A stretch of DNA of 64,000 nucleotides from Aspidiotus rigidus (Eukaryota; Arthropoda; Insecta; Hemiptera; Diaspididae), in contig JAVHKY010000029.1 in assembly GCA_035079385.1 (NCBI GenBank), forward strand, positions 13,082,001 to 13,146,000, in the 5' to 3' direction. Of the stretch, positions 11,230-21,367 are shown in pieces. Every line of letters starts with the position of its first letter. Position 1 is the first letter of the stretch. Position numbers and translations under genes: made by a program. The notes beneath the pieces are model-generated. The model was not told the DNA's origin and did not search any database. It saw only the letters and a program-made list of their open reading frames with translations.

Positions 11230-12065
11230 AATTCTCCAATCCACATACTATTACAAATCCATGTAACTCCAGTACTTCTTCCCAAGCTAATGACCCTCTG
11301 TAAAGTTGAATACCTTGTACAAATAACGGTATTGACACAAGTGGAATTTATCCTTAATTCGAGGCCACTTTGTTATAGAGCTGAAGCCAATTCACCCAGC
11401 GAAATAATCATACCGGGCCATTTCTTGGTTGGTTCTGGCTTCTAAGTATTTTTTGTTTTCGAGAAATGTTCAGGTTCATTTATTCAATTGTGAAACCAGC
11501 GCCAGCAGATTATAACCTCGTTTTGGCGCCATTGAAGCCTATCTAAATCTTTTGCAACAGCGTCATATGTGGACGTGGTTCATGCCAGCTTACGGGAGAA
11601 TGATGTTGTACTGCTGGTCGATGAGAAACAGCCTCCTGTATCTTGGCGTATGGTAAGAGTAGTTCAACCTTTTCCGTACTCCGAAAGGGTCGTTCGTTCG
11701 GCTAAAGTTCATTCAATAGATCTGTGGCTAAGTTGGTTCAGTTGATGTCGTCGGATGAATGTTCTTATAATGATTGTTGATGCGATTTTTAAATTGTTAA
11801 TTGTCATTTATGTCGAAAATACTCTCTTTGTTTTTGTATTCTGATTTTTCATTTTAAATGTTTTTATGTATGTAGAGATTTGGCTTATTGATAGCAAAAA
11901 AAAATACTTTGGATCAATATTTTATTGGAATTTGTGACGTAAATTTTGTATATAAGATGAATAATGCGGTTAGTAACCCTTTTCGTGTAATTCAATTTAT
12001 GAACGATGTAAATATTTGATTCATGTAATGAGCTGTCCTCATTCGGGGCGGGGGGGGGGGGGGAA
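11230..12065 (+). pseudogene. BEL/Pao retrotransposon, 3' end of pol
   Basis: Three conserved BEL/Pao integrase patches appear in order in shifting frames: IIPGHFLVGSG near 11410-11440, AYLNLLQQRHMWT near 11530-11570, and VVLLVDEKQPPVSWRMVR near 11605-11660, followed by VVRSAKVHSIDLW to about 11727. These match the integrase C-terminal region (DUF5641-like) that precedes the 3' LTR. Frameshifts and stops make it nonfunctional. Gag, protease and RT are absent; the left end is cut near 11217. Family assignment is firm; element identity is not known. Confidence 0.78.
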
Positions 12066-12075
12066 TGTTTGTAAA
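12041..12075 (+). other. polypurine tract and probable 3' LTR start
   Basis: A G-rich run (GGGGCG then about 13 G, then AA) is followed at 12066 by TGTTTGTAAAG. A polypurine tract next to TG is the usual junction between pol and a 3' LTR, and it lies at the expected distance after the BEL/Pao integrase end. The LTR's far end could not be placed. Confidence 0.6.
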
Positions 12076-13394
12076 GATTTGATAGTAGTGTCCGGTTTTT
12101 TTTTCGACCCTCGTAAAAACTTATCGATATAGTCGTCGTTGTAGTCGTTCATAAAGTATAGATGTATCTCGTTTGTTATAATTAAAACATAATTTTGTTT
12201 TTGGTGAAAATATCGTTATTAATCAAACAATCTCGTTGCTGTAGGTTGAGGAGGTCATGCAAATTCCTAATCGGCCCGAACGATATTTTTATCTCGTAGG
12301 CGTTCAGCAGAAATTCAAATTTATTTCTTTTTGAGTGTAAGAAATTTTTTTCTTCTTTCTTTTTTTGTACATTGTAATGAAAAATTGAAAATAAGGTCGA
12401 AAATCGTTTCCGTGAGAGAATTAGAGGCTTACACAAGTTTTGTTTCATTTCAATATGAGCGACATTCCTGTCACATTCAAAATTAAACCTTCCCGCGTCC
12501 ACTCTTACAGGCGCGCCTAAAAATCATCACTACGTCAGATAAGGCTATAAGCATAGCGACCTTCGGGAAGGGGAGCCCACCAGTACGGCCCCATTTGGTG
12601 AGTTAATTACTCAAAGCAAGATTCAGTGTACTTAAGATATCAAATGAAGAACTTATCTACGAGTTTTATGCGTACAATAATAGGATATTGCCTGTGGTTT
12701 GGGAATAAATTTGATTTGTGACGTATTATCCTTTCTGTATGAACCTGTGCGTGAGTCGGACTGACTGAAGATACTAACGGTAGCATGTTTACCATTCCTT
12801 TATTTTCGTATTATTATAGACGCTCATACAAACTTTATCTTAGTTTCAGCTAGGTTTAGACAAGCGAAGATCATGCTGAAAGCGCACCGTATAGATTTTC
12901 ATTCCATCTTGTTGTAAACTGTTGCAAATAAAAATACAAAATCTGTAAGCGTACAGAAAAATTTCTATTGATGAAAACTCACTCGCATGCCCAAGAAGCA
13001 TAAGTTCAAGTTTCGGATGATGAATTCTTCGATACGATCACAATTCGACGCGTTTGATGTCGTATGTAGCTTTGGTAGGTTGATCTTTTAAATGAATTTA
13101 TAGATAGGTAGCGAATTAGGACTAAGATTTGCGAATTAACTGGCGAATATAAAAAAACTTTCGTGTGATAGTAATGTATTGGCAACTAGGTACCTACTAG
13201 AAAACAACCCGACTTCTGAGCTTTATTCCATGAACTTGCAAAAGAGTGATATCCAATTTTCGTCCAATAAATTAAGAACCTCCGAGATTCGTATTAAATG
13301 TTTCATCAGTGCGGAGGGCGTTCATTAAAAATACTTTAATGGAAGGTGATCGGAAAACGCACGTTTACCAACTGATTTTTGGGTGGGAAAGTGA
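12076..13394. other. probable LTR remainder and AT-rich spacer
   Basis: The first few hundred bases are probably the BEL/Pao 3' LTR. A minus-strand open frame at 12182-12502 has no recognisable domain and would overlap that LTR. The rest shows no gene or repeat that I can name. Confidence 0.4.
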
Positions 13395-13583
13395 TAGTTT
13401 ACTGAGATATCGAACATAGGTGGAAAAAACTTTACAGCTCAAGAGTCAGAATTATTCCAAGTCCCTCTCCTGTCATATTTGCACATAACTCTAGAGTCTC
13501 GAAGTCCCTCTCCTATCGTATATAGTTCGAGAGTGGAAATTTTTCCCAGTCCCCCACCTATCACATATACGTAGCTTGAAGGT
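13395..13583. repeat. ~45-bp minisatellite, left part
   Basis: Several imperfect units read AAGTCCCTCTCCTATCATAT, a TAGCTC or TAGTTCGAGAG block, then GGAAATTTTTCC-like text. The array is interrupted by PLE insertions and resumes at 15843. Related units, some inverted, occur at 33190-33320, 43690-43800 and 54430-54520. Confidence 0.75.
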
Positions 13584-14100
13584 CGAAATTATTGAACTCA
13601 ACAATTTTGACCCCGCTATAAAATTCACGCTAGAAACAGGAGGAAACAGCATCAATTTTCTAGACGTCGCCATCACCCTCATCGAAAAACATAATATTCT
13701 AAAAGCTAAATTTGGCATCTTTAGGAAAGCTTCGTTCACGGGCGTTTCAATCCACGCGGACTCCTTCCATCCTCCATCCCACAAAATGGCAGCCATAAAC
13801 GCAGCCATCCACAGGCTGATCCATATTCCTCTAGATGACGTGGCTTTCGAACACGAGGTCAAGTAAATTGAAAAAATTGCCAAGTTAAACGGCCTCGAAT
13901 CTAACATCTGCCTCTTGGTCAGACGTAAACAACTCAAAAAGCTGCTCACCGAACTCCCTCCCGACGAGCCTCCCTCTCAAAAGAGCTCAACGTCCAGAAC
14001 ACGATGGATTCGCCTACCATAACTCGGGAGACCTGCAGAAAAACTTTCCTCAAAGATCCGAAGATTCAACTACCGAGTACGCTTCTATCCAGTCAACACT

Positions 14101-14442
14101 TTGTCTAACCTCTCCACCTTGAAGGATGCTGTACCACCAATGGATAAGTCAGGCATTTACCGAATAACGTGCGGGTCCTGCGATGCTCAGTACGTTGGCC
14201 AGACCGGCCGTTCCCTCCGTACTCACTTCCGCGAGCATAAAGCAGCCATCTCCAATGGAAAATACTCTGCTTTTGCTGAACATTGCACGGATAAAAATCA
14301 CCCCGTCGATAATGCCATCATCGAACTCCTTCACAACGCCGATAAAGGTCAAAATATGAAATCGTCTGGAAGAAACCGAGATCATTCGCTCTTCATCTAC
14401 AAACTCGTCGACTCTAAACGACACATCATCTACCTTTCTTAA
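14101..14442 (+). CDS. GIY-YIG endonuclease fragment of PLE B
   Basis: An open stretch of 113 codons. GIY lies at about residues 19-21 and YVG at about 32-34, followed by QTGRS and FREH. A Cys pair (CGSC) sits between the two signature triplets, as in Penelope endonucleases. In an intact element this would be the C-terminal domain of one RT-endonuclease protein. Here it has no start of its own and is probably not translated. Confidence 0.8.
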   Translation: MSNLSTLKDAVPPMDKSGIYRITCGSCDAQYVGQTGRSLRTHFREHKAAISNGKYSAFAEHCTDKNHPVDNAIIELLHNADKGQNMKSSGRNRDHSLFIYKLVDSKRHIIYLS

Positions 14443-14549
14443 TCCGTTCATGAAATTCTACTACAACTTTAATCAGCACTTCCTGTCTTGACCTGATCCC
14501 CTCGTTCAACTTTCTTTCATCTCCTTACCAGTTTCAATGCTTTCATTCA

Positions 14550-14606
14550 GTTCTCTCCTGATGATGATAGACGCCAGATCTATCGAAACCGGTCGAACAA
14601 CTAGTC
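14550..14606 (+). ncRNA. hammerhead-ribozyme-like motif of PLE B
   Basis: CTGATGA (14558-14564) is followed by one T, then a perfect six-pair stem GATAGA/TCTATC (14566-14571 and 14579-14584), then GAAA and CCGGTC. After GAA, ACC/GGT forms a three-pair palindromic stem III ending in C, the expected cleavage base. Helix I is weak: two adjacent pairs, or GTTC/GAAC with bulges. PLE termini are known to carry minimal hammerheads. The extra T before stem II departs from the textbook core, so activity is uncertain. Confidence 0.6.
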
Positions 14607-14960
14607 CTCGGAACTAATCTAAATTAATATTTTCGACAAATTTATCATTATATTATTTTGACCAATTTTTCCTTAATTTTATATTTTATTTCATTTTATT
14701 TTATTTTCATTTTATTTCTGTTCTACCTCTTTTTCGTTGTGGTGTTTCTCTAGTCATCTGACTAAAAATTTCGATAATAAAACTCTAGTTCCGGACTCTC
14801 TAATCTGTTACGTGCTGTACTATTCCTCCTATTCTATTATTCTAAGTCACCCTCCTGTCGATTCAATACGTTTTTGTAAGTTGCAGTTATTCACAATTAG
14901 AGGGTATACTCCGAAGAGTAAACGAAAGACACACTGCAAAAACCGCAAAAATTTGAAAAC

Positions 14961-14999
14961 ACACGAGCGCTTTCGGCTGAAAAGCCATTCTCAAGAGAC
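14961..14999 (-). ncRNA. degenerate hammerhead-like fold, PLE C left arm
   Basis: On the minus strand, TTGAGAA, T, GGCT/AGCC stem II, then GAAAGCGCTC, whose AGC/GCT is a tiny palindromic stem III. The core octet differs from CTGATGA. A mutated inverted copy lies in the right arm at about 15736-15778. It is probably inactive. Confidence 0.45.
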
Positions 15000-15177
15000 G
15001 GAAAGCAACTGAACCCAACACCAACAAGAACAAGTAACATCGAAGGAAATCATGACTGAACCAGCGAGTCATCAAAACAAAATGTGAATCATCCTCATAG
15101 ACTAATTCAATCAATCCCTCCTCAGGAATATACCTGTTCAACACGGTGACGTCTTCATTATTCCGGTGTCTAAAAAT

Positions 15178-15522
15178 TTAAATTTCCTCCAGAGCCATTC
15201 GTTTGAAGTACGAATTTTCCCTACGGAGGAGGACTTCGGACCCCTCTTTAAACCTGTGGCCTTTTTCAATTAAATGGTCAGCAAAGGCCGAGTTACCCTC
15301 TTTTCTTTTAATCCACGCCTTTTTGTGTTCATCGACTCTAATTTGAAATTTACGGCTAGGCATACCTATATAGACACTCGGGCAATCACCACAGGCTACC
15401 CTATAAACACCCCCCCTCTCAAGCATCGGAATGGGGTCTTTTAATTTGACAAATAAGCTCTTGAACGTATTTGTATTGTAAAAGGCCGGTCTAAAGCCAA
15501 AGGGACGGAGGACACGGCTCAA
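15178..15522 (-). pseudogene. GIY-YIG endonuclease of PLE C
   Basis: Reads leftward: LRPFGFRPAFYNTNT, FVKLKDPIP, then GGVYRVACGDC and SVYIGMPSRKFQIRVDEH, and SAFADHLIEKGHRF. The GIY element has become GVY, which is common in PLEs; YIG is intact; but Q-T-G-R is replaced by MPSR, so the usual Arg context is altered. A continuation with LNRYIPEEGLIELVYEDDSH lies at 14990-15144 in another frame. This is the C-terminal domain of a PLE protein. Confidence 0.78.
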
Positions 15523-15842
15523 CTCCAGAGAAAACTTGCCCAGGAACGGTAGCCTGATCCATCGTTATCTACTGTCCAGGTGCGAATCTCGGAGGGTGGT
15601 TGTAGAGTCTTGTAAGTCTCCTACTAACCATAAGATCAACGTCCAGCTTGACTTGACATTTTCATGACTCGCTGGTTCAGTCATGATGTCCTTCAATGTT
15701 ACTTGTTCTTGTTGGTGTTAGGTTCAGTTGTTTTCCATCTCTTGAGAATGGCTGTTTAGCAGAAAGCGCTCGTGTGTTTTCAAATTTTTGCGGTTTTTGT
15801 AGTGTGTCTTTCGTTTACTCTTCGGAGTATGCTCTCTAATTA

Positions 15843-16010
15843 CTCACCCTCCTATCATGTACAGCTCGATAGTAAAAATTTTTCCAAGTCCCTATCCTAT
15901 CATATTTATAGCTCAGAGGTCGAAATTATTCTAACTCCCTCTCCTATCACAAATAGTTCAAGAGTCGACATTTTTCCAAGTGCCCCTTCTCCGTGACGTC
16001 ATATACTAGA
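15843..16010. repeat. ~45-bp minisatellite, right part
   Basis: Units with CACCCTCCTATCATGTACAG, CCAAGTCCCTATCCTATCAT and CTCCCTCTCCTATCACAAAT continue the array seen at 13395-13583, on the far side of two PLEs. It ends near a TGACGTCA and a TACTAGACTTGTACTAGGC phrase. Confidence 0.72.
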
Positions 16011-16429
16011 CTTGTACTAGGCTATCTGTTGAGAAGCTGTTCTTTGAAATTTTGACAGGGAATTTTTTGATAAACGTAAAGACATACGAGAACTTTAGTT
16101 TGCCAGGGTAGGATCTGAACCCGCAGTCTTTCGCTTTCCAGGCTACTTGAACTGAGAGACAAATAATTTTTCATATGACCTTCCTTCCAACAAAGCAGAA
16201 CTTACGTACACTAATGCTTCCTTTGAGTGAACAATTCAGAGGAAATAAGAATAATTTTGCATCAAACCTCACAAACAACAACCCTATGAAAAAAACTGAT
16301 TGATCTGAAAGAATGTTTCTCCGCATAGAAGAAAGATACAACAAATTTAGTTTGCTTTGGCGGGATCAAAGCCATATTTGTAGGCCTATTACGTATTATC
16401 TTTGTTTTGAGAAGGACATTTTTCTTTCG
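16011..16429. other. spacer with a tRNA-like B-box on the minus strand
   Basis: No gene. Reading the minus strand from about 16155 to 16090, GCCTGGAAAGCGAAAGAC is followed by GCGGGTTCAGATCC. The latter resembles a pol III B box with one mismatch. A related TTTAGTTTGC...GGGATC stretch lies near 16350. It may be a worn tRNA-derived SINE. A full cloverleaf was not found. Confidence 0.3.
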
Positions 16430-16680
16430 AGTTTACAAAATTGTTTCTGAAATTACGAATAACTAAATACACTCACACGTACATGCGTACACATGTAAGG
16501 AAAATGAATTTCAGACACTATTATAGTCGTGATCGACATTCTCTGGAACGCAAAAAAAAAAAAAAAAAAAAAAAATGTTATCGCCGTACAAATTGCGACC
16601 ACGCATGTGATCAGTTGAAATCAAAAACTTAGTGAAAAGTATCGACTACACGAGTCCTGACAGTTTGGGCGTTTTTATTG
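16430..16680. repeat. module X, copy 1
   Basis: A segment from CTGAAATTACGAATAAC to about TTTTTATTGAATAG. It is repeated at 19080-19300 with small changes, including a shorter A tract (A24 here, A9 there). It is followed directly by module Y. Function unknown. Confidence 0.75.
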
Positions 16681-16686
16681 AATAGT

Positions 16687-16978
16687 TCTTCTAAACTACG
16701 GTTGAGTTGTGACGGACGAAGAGCGTACACTTGCACTATGTATTACTATTATCCGCAGTTTCATTGCGTGACTACCCACTCGCAGAGAAAGTCGGCGGTC
16801 GCGAGCGTATATACCTGCGAGCCCGTCTCGACGTTCACGCGCGCCGTATAAGGCTTATAGTATATTATATACTGCACTGATGATTTAGCAGGGTGCTGAT
16901 TGACATGATGGTATGGACTGTGTGGTCCACCTTGTCGGTTCCTTTTGGTGGTTTCTTACACCCTGCCTTTCTGAGCAG
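16687..16978. repeat. module Y, copy 1 (promoter-like)
   Basis: About 290 bp running from TTCTAAACTACGGTTGAG to TTTCTGAGCAGTT. It is repeated at 20922-21212 with about 90% identity by eye. It includes GCGAGCGTATATACCTGCGAG, a TATA-like box in a GC-rich setting, and CACTGATGATTTAGCAGGGT. It could be part of an LTR or a DNA element. The I-like element at 16979 is inserted at its right edge. Confidence 0.72.
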
Positions 16979-17261
16979 TTTTTTTTTTTTTTTTTTTTTT
17001 TTCTTTTTAACTAAGGAGCTATGCGACTACGCATACGGGTCATCAGCTCCATTTAATCTTTAATTGTACAAAGTTGTTATTAGATGGCTTAAAGTTATTA
17101 CAGTAATTTGTAGAAGTAAGTGGAGTGGAGGTAATTGAGGGAATTTTCAATGGTTTCAGAGTTGTTCGATAGAGCGGAGGTGATAGATAAGGGAACGTTG
17201 TAGGCGGATCATTGATTTTGGAGGATGGGACATGAGAAGAGATGTTCAACGGTGAGGTTAT

Positions 17262-17930
17262 CTAATTGGCAGTAGTTACATGACGGCGGAGGAGGTAAGA
17301 GTGGGTGAGTCGGGTATGGCCAATCCTAAGACGAGCGAGGATGACCTCTTCATGACGGCACTTTTTATTTGAAGAGGACCATGGAATAGGGAGGCTTTTG
17401 ATTGATCTTAGTTTGTTATGGTATTGTTTTTCCCAAAGGTTATGCCAAGAAGTTAGTATTTTAGAACGGTAATATTTTTGAAGGTCGTATACTGGTGAAT
17501 GAGCTGGGTCAGTAATTTTTGGTAAGAGGGTGGAGTTCTTGGCCGCACGGTCAACGTTTTCATGTTGAAGGTGATCGATGTGACCCAGAATCCAGATGAA
17601 GGTGACTGATGATTTGATAGAGGTTAGCATGTGGAGAATGATGTGAATGCGTTGAGTGATGGGGTTGTTCGAATGAGGATCTTGTAGAGACATGTGGGAG
17701 GAAAGTGAGTCGGACAGTAAGATATAGTTGAGTCTGGGAGGGTGTTGGGTAAGGGTCGAGAGACAAGAACAAATAGCACTCAGCTCAGCTGTAAAAACAG
17801 AGGCAGTGTTTCTTAAGCGATAGGCCGTAGTTTTGTCTTGGATGGAGTACGCGTAGCCTGTTTTATTTTTTGTCTTGGAGCCATCAGTTCGGGGAATTCT
17901 GCTATAATTTCTGAGACAAGTTTTTGGTAG
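17262..17930 (-). pseudogene. RNase H domain and C-terminus of element A
   Basis: On the minus strand, TDGSK (near 17885), TAELSAICSCL, ILLSDSLSS and HENVDRAAK supply the Asp-Glu-Asp-Asp set of RNase H, in more than one frame. Downstream text YDLQKYYRSKILTSWHNLWE, IPWSSSNKK and HEEVILARLRIGHTRLTH is the conserved C-terminal region of I-like elements. The C-terminal zinc knuckle seen in the young copy is lost. The role in an active element would be removal of RNA during reverse transcription. Confidence 0.78.
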
Positions 17931-18460
17931 GCAGTGTTGCTTGAGTTTGGAATATTTGTGAGATCGAATCTGATAGTTGGAGGGGTGAATAGCCTTGGAG
18001 GAATGGATGATTTAATAGGAAGGAGGGGATTGAATTTTGGATTAAAGTTGAGATACGGTTTCAGAGAGTTTACTAAGGTATTTGGAGGGAAGGAGGAAGC
18101 GGTGTCAGTGAGAAGTTCGGGAAATTGAGCTGAGGATGCGAGGAAGTTGACAGTTAATACTAGTGTGCGAAAGTGAAGAGGAAGTTCGGCTGCTTCAGCA
18201 CAGAGGCGGAGATTTGGACTAGTGCGGAATGCTCCAAGGGAGATTCTGAGAGCTGTTGATTGGACAGTGTTTAATAATTTAAGGGATGACTTGTTTGACT
18301 GGGAGTAGATCGGGGAGCCGTAGTCTAATTGGGAACGGATGAGACTTTTGTATAGTTGGAGAAGTAATTTTCGGTTGCATCCCAGACGGGGGTGAGACAG
18401 ACATTTGAGAATATTAGTGGCATTTAGACATTTGGCTTTGAGAAGTTTTATATGAGAGAT

Positions 18461-19057
18461 CTAAGAAAGGTTGTGGTTGAAGGTGAGCCCCAAGAATTTA
18501 TAGAAGTCAAGAATTTTGATTGGAAAGCCTTGAAGGAATAGAGGAGGTATTGAAATTTTTGGACGGCGGATTTTTCGGAATATAACAAGACCAGTTTTGG
18601 TCGATGAGAAGCGAAAACCACGGTCTGAGGCCCACGTGGATATTTTATCCAAAGTTTCTTGGAGGAGTCGTGATGCTCGATGAGGGTTTGAAGATTTAAG
18701 AGAAATACTGTAGTCATCGGCGAAAAGGCGTTGTGTAAGTGGAAAGGATGAACAATTAGTGATGTCATTTATAGCTATCAAAAAAAGTGGGACACTCCAG
18801 ACTTCACCTTGTGGGACGCCGTTTTGGATGGTGTGGTGAGAAGAGAGGTGATTTTCGATCCTAACGGTTATGGACCTGTCGTATAGGAAACTCTGTAGAA
18901 GTTTTGGGAGGTTGCCTCTGAGGCCTATGGAGTGGAGTTTTTGACATATGTAATGGCGCCATACTCTGGGAAAAGCCTGTTGAAGGTCAAAGAAAATAGT
19001 GTAGAGTGCAGAATTTTCGTTTTTTGCGTCGGTAATTTGTTGTTGGAGGTCTGCCAA
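18461..19057 (-). pseudogene. reverse transcriptase fragment of element A
   Basis: Reads leftward. It has IFFDLQQAFPRVWRH (RT motif A, with the catalytic Asp), GLRGNLPKLLQSFLYDR, QNGVPQGEVWSVPLF (motif B) and QRLFADDYSISL (motif C; FADD replaces YADD), then the thumb region FRFSSTKTGLVIF. These are the palm motifs of non-LTR RTs that copy RNA onto nicked target DNA. The frame is lost near 18461 with FLGLTFNHNLS. The fingers are absent. Confidence 0.85.
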
Positions 19058-19079
19058 AGGTTGAAAAGTATTTCGACAA

Positions 19080-19300
19080 CAAAATCATTTCTAAAATTAC
19101 GATCGAATAACTAAATACACCCACGTAAGGAAAATGAATTTCAGCCACTATTATAGTCGTAATCTACATTCTAAAAAAAAATGCTATCGCCGTTCAAATT
19201 GCGACCACGCATGTGATCACAATACTTCCTTTTTCCCCGAAAACTTAGTGAAAAGAATCGACTACACGAGTTCTGACAGTTCGGGCGGTATTATTGAACT
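19080..19300. repeat. module X, copy 2
   Basis: Matches 16430-16680: CTAAAATTACGATCGAATAA, CACTATTATAGTCGTAATC, GCGACCACGCATGTGATCA and CTTAGTGAAAAG. Downstream it diverges into a GC-rich stretch and then the ~480-bp repeat, before a second module Y at 20922. Confidence 0.72.
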
Positions 19301-19650
19301 AACCGCTTGCGGCGCGCCTGGTAGCCTCGCGCTTCGTGCTCGCGGTTTTGTAGGGACGGGCTGATTTGAGACGACGGTCTAAATAACAGCGAATTTTCAT
19401 TCCCACTTTTCATAGTTTTCCCAGTACTATAAGGTCGTATACACAGTACACACACACAGTTCACAGCGCCAGGCGCTGGTATTATTCAATAACAATCATA
19501 TATTATTCTTTTTCAGAAATTCTCTACTTAAAACCCCACCAAATCTCATTATAGCCATATCTTAATATCAATGAAATTTTCTTCATTAGATATCTACCGG
19601 TATCAAATAATTTGATTGATGAATACCTACCTAGAATAGAAGAGCAGATA
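19301..19650. other. unassigned sequence after module X'
   Basis: GC-rich at the start (GCTTGCGGCGCGCC), then AT-rich. It includes CAGCGCCAGGCGCTG, a short palindrome, near 19467. No gene is visible. Confidence 0.45.
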
Positions 19651-20780
19651 CCTATCATTTCAAGCGGTTCTGTATTCATAATTTAAACCACAATTCTATC
19701 TAACTGCGCATATTTGCCATGGGTGTTCCTTGAAATCTTGAATCCAGTGAAGTCGAGAATTGATGCTATTTTATTTTTCATCTATCAGCATTGCATAATT
19801 CGATTTGATAAATAAATTAGATCAGATATCATTTCATGCGATCGAAGATCACGTTCCTCATTTATAATTCGAACCACAATTCTATTTATGCAATGGATCA
19901 AAAACACATCGAACTACTCGCTACCTATTTTCAAACTCTTTCTCCGGTTAATGAGTAATGATCCACTCGCGCTTGTCAGTCTTTTCATCCGATCGACTTC
20001 ACTCACAGAAGAAAACAGAAAACCAGGGAAATATTTTGTATTGGTATTCTCATGAAATCTCGAGTTCAACTTTTGGCTACCTAGGCCTAATTCTACTTCG
20101 TTCCAAATTTCATAATTCACGAAAAACCGAAGCTAGATGCCATCAAGCGAATCAATAATACCCAATAAAATATCTACGTCTTCCGATATTATCGAACAAT
20201 TTTCAGTTGCGTTTCGTTATTACCTACTTCTGAAATAAATCTCATCGTTTCTTAATTCAGTTCTCTTTCGATTTCGGACAGTATCGCATTGAAACAGCAG
20301 AGTGATAATATGAAACAGAGGATGATGATATAATAGATCACGTTGTCGTTCTGTATTCATAATTCGAACCACGATTCTATTTATGCAATCGATCAAAAAC
20401 ACACCGAACTACTTTCCATTTCTCCGATCGACTTTCCTCACAGGGCATTTATTTCGTATATATGGGTATTCTCAGGAAATCTTGAGTTGGCTACTTTGTT
20501 CCAAATTTCATGATTCACGAAGAGCCGAAGCTAGATGCGATCATGAATAAATAATACCCACTAAAATATCTACGTCGTCCGATATTATCGGACAATTTGG
20601 AATTTCGTTTCGTTATTATTTCTGAATAATAATATTATTTCTGAAATAAATCTCATCGTTTGGTTTCTCAGTTCAGTCGGGTGTTCTCTTCGGACTTCCG
20701 ATTTTCGAACTAAAACAGCCAAGTGATAATAATGACAGAATGATGATGATAATAAAACTTTTCTAGACCAATAAGAATAT
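19651..20780. repeat. ~480-bp tandem repeat, two full units and a partial
   Basis: Phrases CATAATTCGAACCACGATTC, ATGCAATCGATCAAAAACAC, GAAGCTAGATGC, CTACGTCTTCCGATATTATC and CTGAAATAAATCTCATCG recur in the same order from about 19870 and again from about 20350. A partial unit occurs from 19660. Short open frames across it are the same repeated text and are not genes. Confidence 0.75.
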
Positions 20781-20921
20781 AGTATCAACTACGGCGATGA
20801 CCGACTGATAGCACCCTCGATATCGCCATGTAGGACCGAGTGATCGCACCCCGGCGGCACCGACGGATTCCGAATCCGAAATCCGCGCACGATGACAGAA
20901 CGTATAGGATAGGATAGTTCT

Positions 20922-21212
20922 TCTAAACTAGCTACGGTTGAGTTATGACGGACGAAGAGCGTACACTTGCACTATGTATTACTATTATCCGCAGTTTCAT
21001 TGCGTGACTACCCACTCGTAGAGAAAGTCGGCGGTCGCGAGCATATATACCTGCGAGCCCGTCTCAATGTTAACGCGCGCCTCTAGGCATAGTTACGACA
21101 TACTGCAATGATGATTTAGCAGGGTTCTGATTGTCGTGATGGTATGGACTGTGTGTGGTCCACCTTGACGGTCCCGTTTGGTGAGTTCTTACGCCCTTGC
21201 CTTTCTGAGCAG
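20922..21212. repeat. module Y, copy 2
   Basis: Second copy of 16687-16978, from CTAGCTACGGTTGAGTTATG to TTTCTGAGCAGTTC. It keeps the GCATATATACCTGCGAG TATA-like block. Where copy 1 is followed by the I-like element, this copy continues TTATCGAATAACGAAATA, which resembles the start of module X. X and Y may therefore be halves of one tandem unit. Confidence 0.72.
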
Positions 21213-21332
21213 TTCTAGTTGTTTTATCGAATAACGAAATATAACAATAGCGTCAAATCTATAGTTCCATATTATTACTATTAATCTATTTCAGTATTTG
21301 CATGCTTTAGTCAGTTTTATTTTATTTGATCT

Positions 21333-21367
21333 TGCTTGAGAATGGGTAACTCCGAAAGCGCGCTCGC
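21333..21367 (+). ncRNA. degenerate PLE-type hammerhead-like fold
   Basis: TTGAGAA, T, GGG-TAAC-TCC, then GAAAGCGCGCTC. The layout equals that of PLE termini elsewhere in the window: a short stem II followed by GAA and a palindromic stem III (AGCG/CGCT). No PLE coding sequence adjoins it, so it is probably a solo PLE terminus. Confidence 0.4.

Larger units (their letters stand above)
13584..14625 (+). pseudogene. Penelope-like element B, 5'-truncated, GIY-YIG end
   Basis: The 5' end starts inside the RT thumb region (PAIKFTLETGGNSINFLDVA, about 13610-13670) and hits a stop at 13864. After broken linker sequence, 14101-14442 is open and encodes a GIY-YIG endonuclease: SGIYRITCGSC then AQYVGQTGRSLRTHFREH. 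The paired Cys residues, the GIY and YVG elements, the Arg and the EH are those of PLE endonucleases, which nick target DNA. The C-terminus ends at 14442. The 3' UTR contains a hammerhead-like motif at 14550-14606. It is inserted in the minisatellite. The RT palm is missing, so the copy is not autonomous. Confidence 0.85.
14847..15856 (-). mobile_element. Penelope-like element C with inverted arms
   Basis: A near-exact 13-bp direct repeat TCACCCTCCTGTC (14847-14859) and TCACCCTCCTATC (15844-15856) bounds the insertion. A 35-nt tail follows, then inverted arms of about 180 bp (14895-15073 and 15664-15843). The body between the arms reads leftward. It contains LDVDLMVSRRLTR-like RT thumb text near 15600-15650, then the endonuclease. 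The element sits in the ~45-bp minisatellite. Stops upstream of 15522 and a damaged endonuclease show decay. Confidence 0.82.
16979..19078 (-). mobile_element. I-like non-LTR retrotransposon A, 5'-truncated
   Basis: A leftward-reading element whose 3' end is marked by a T tract at 16979-17006 (poly-A on its own strand). It lies between module Y and module X', which suggests insertion there. It holds part of the RT (18461-19057), a connector with disrupted frames (about 17930-18460), an RNase H domain (about 17500-17930) and a C-terminal segment to 17262. The endonuclease and the RT fingers are missing, so it is 5'-truncated. The family is the same as the element at 23057-26647. Confidence 0.85.

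Noticed and set aside
16860..16900. Hammerhead core at CACTGATGATTTAGCAGGG in module Y
   Set aside because: CTGATGA is present but no GAAA with a stem II follows at a proper distance.
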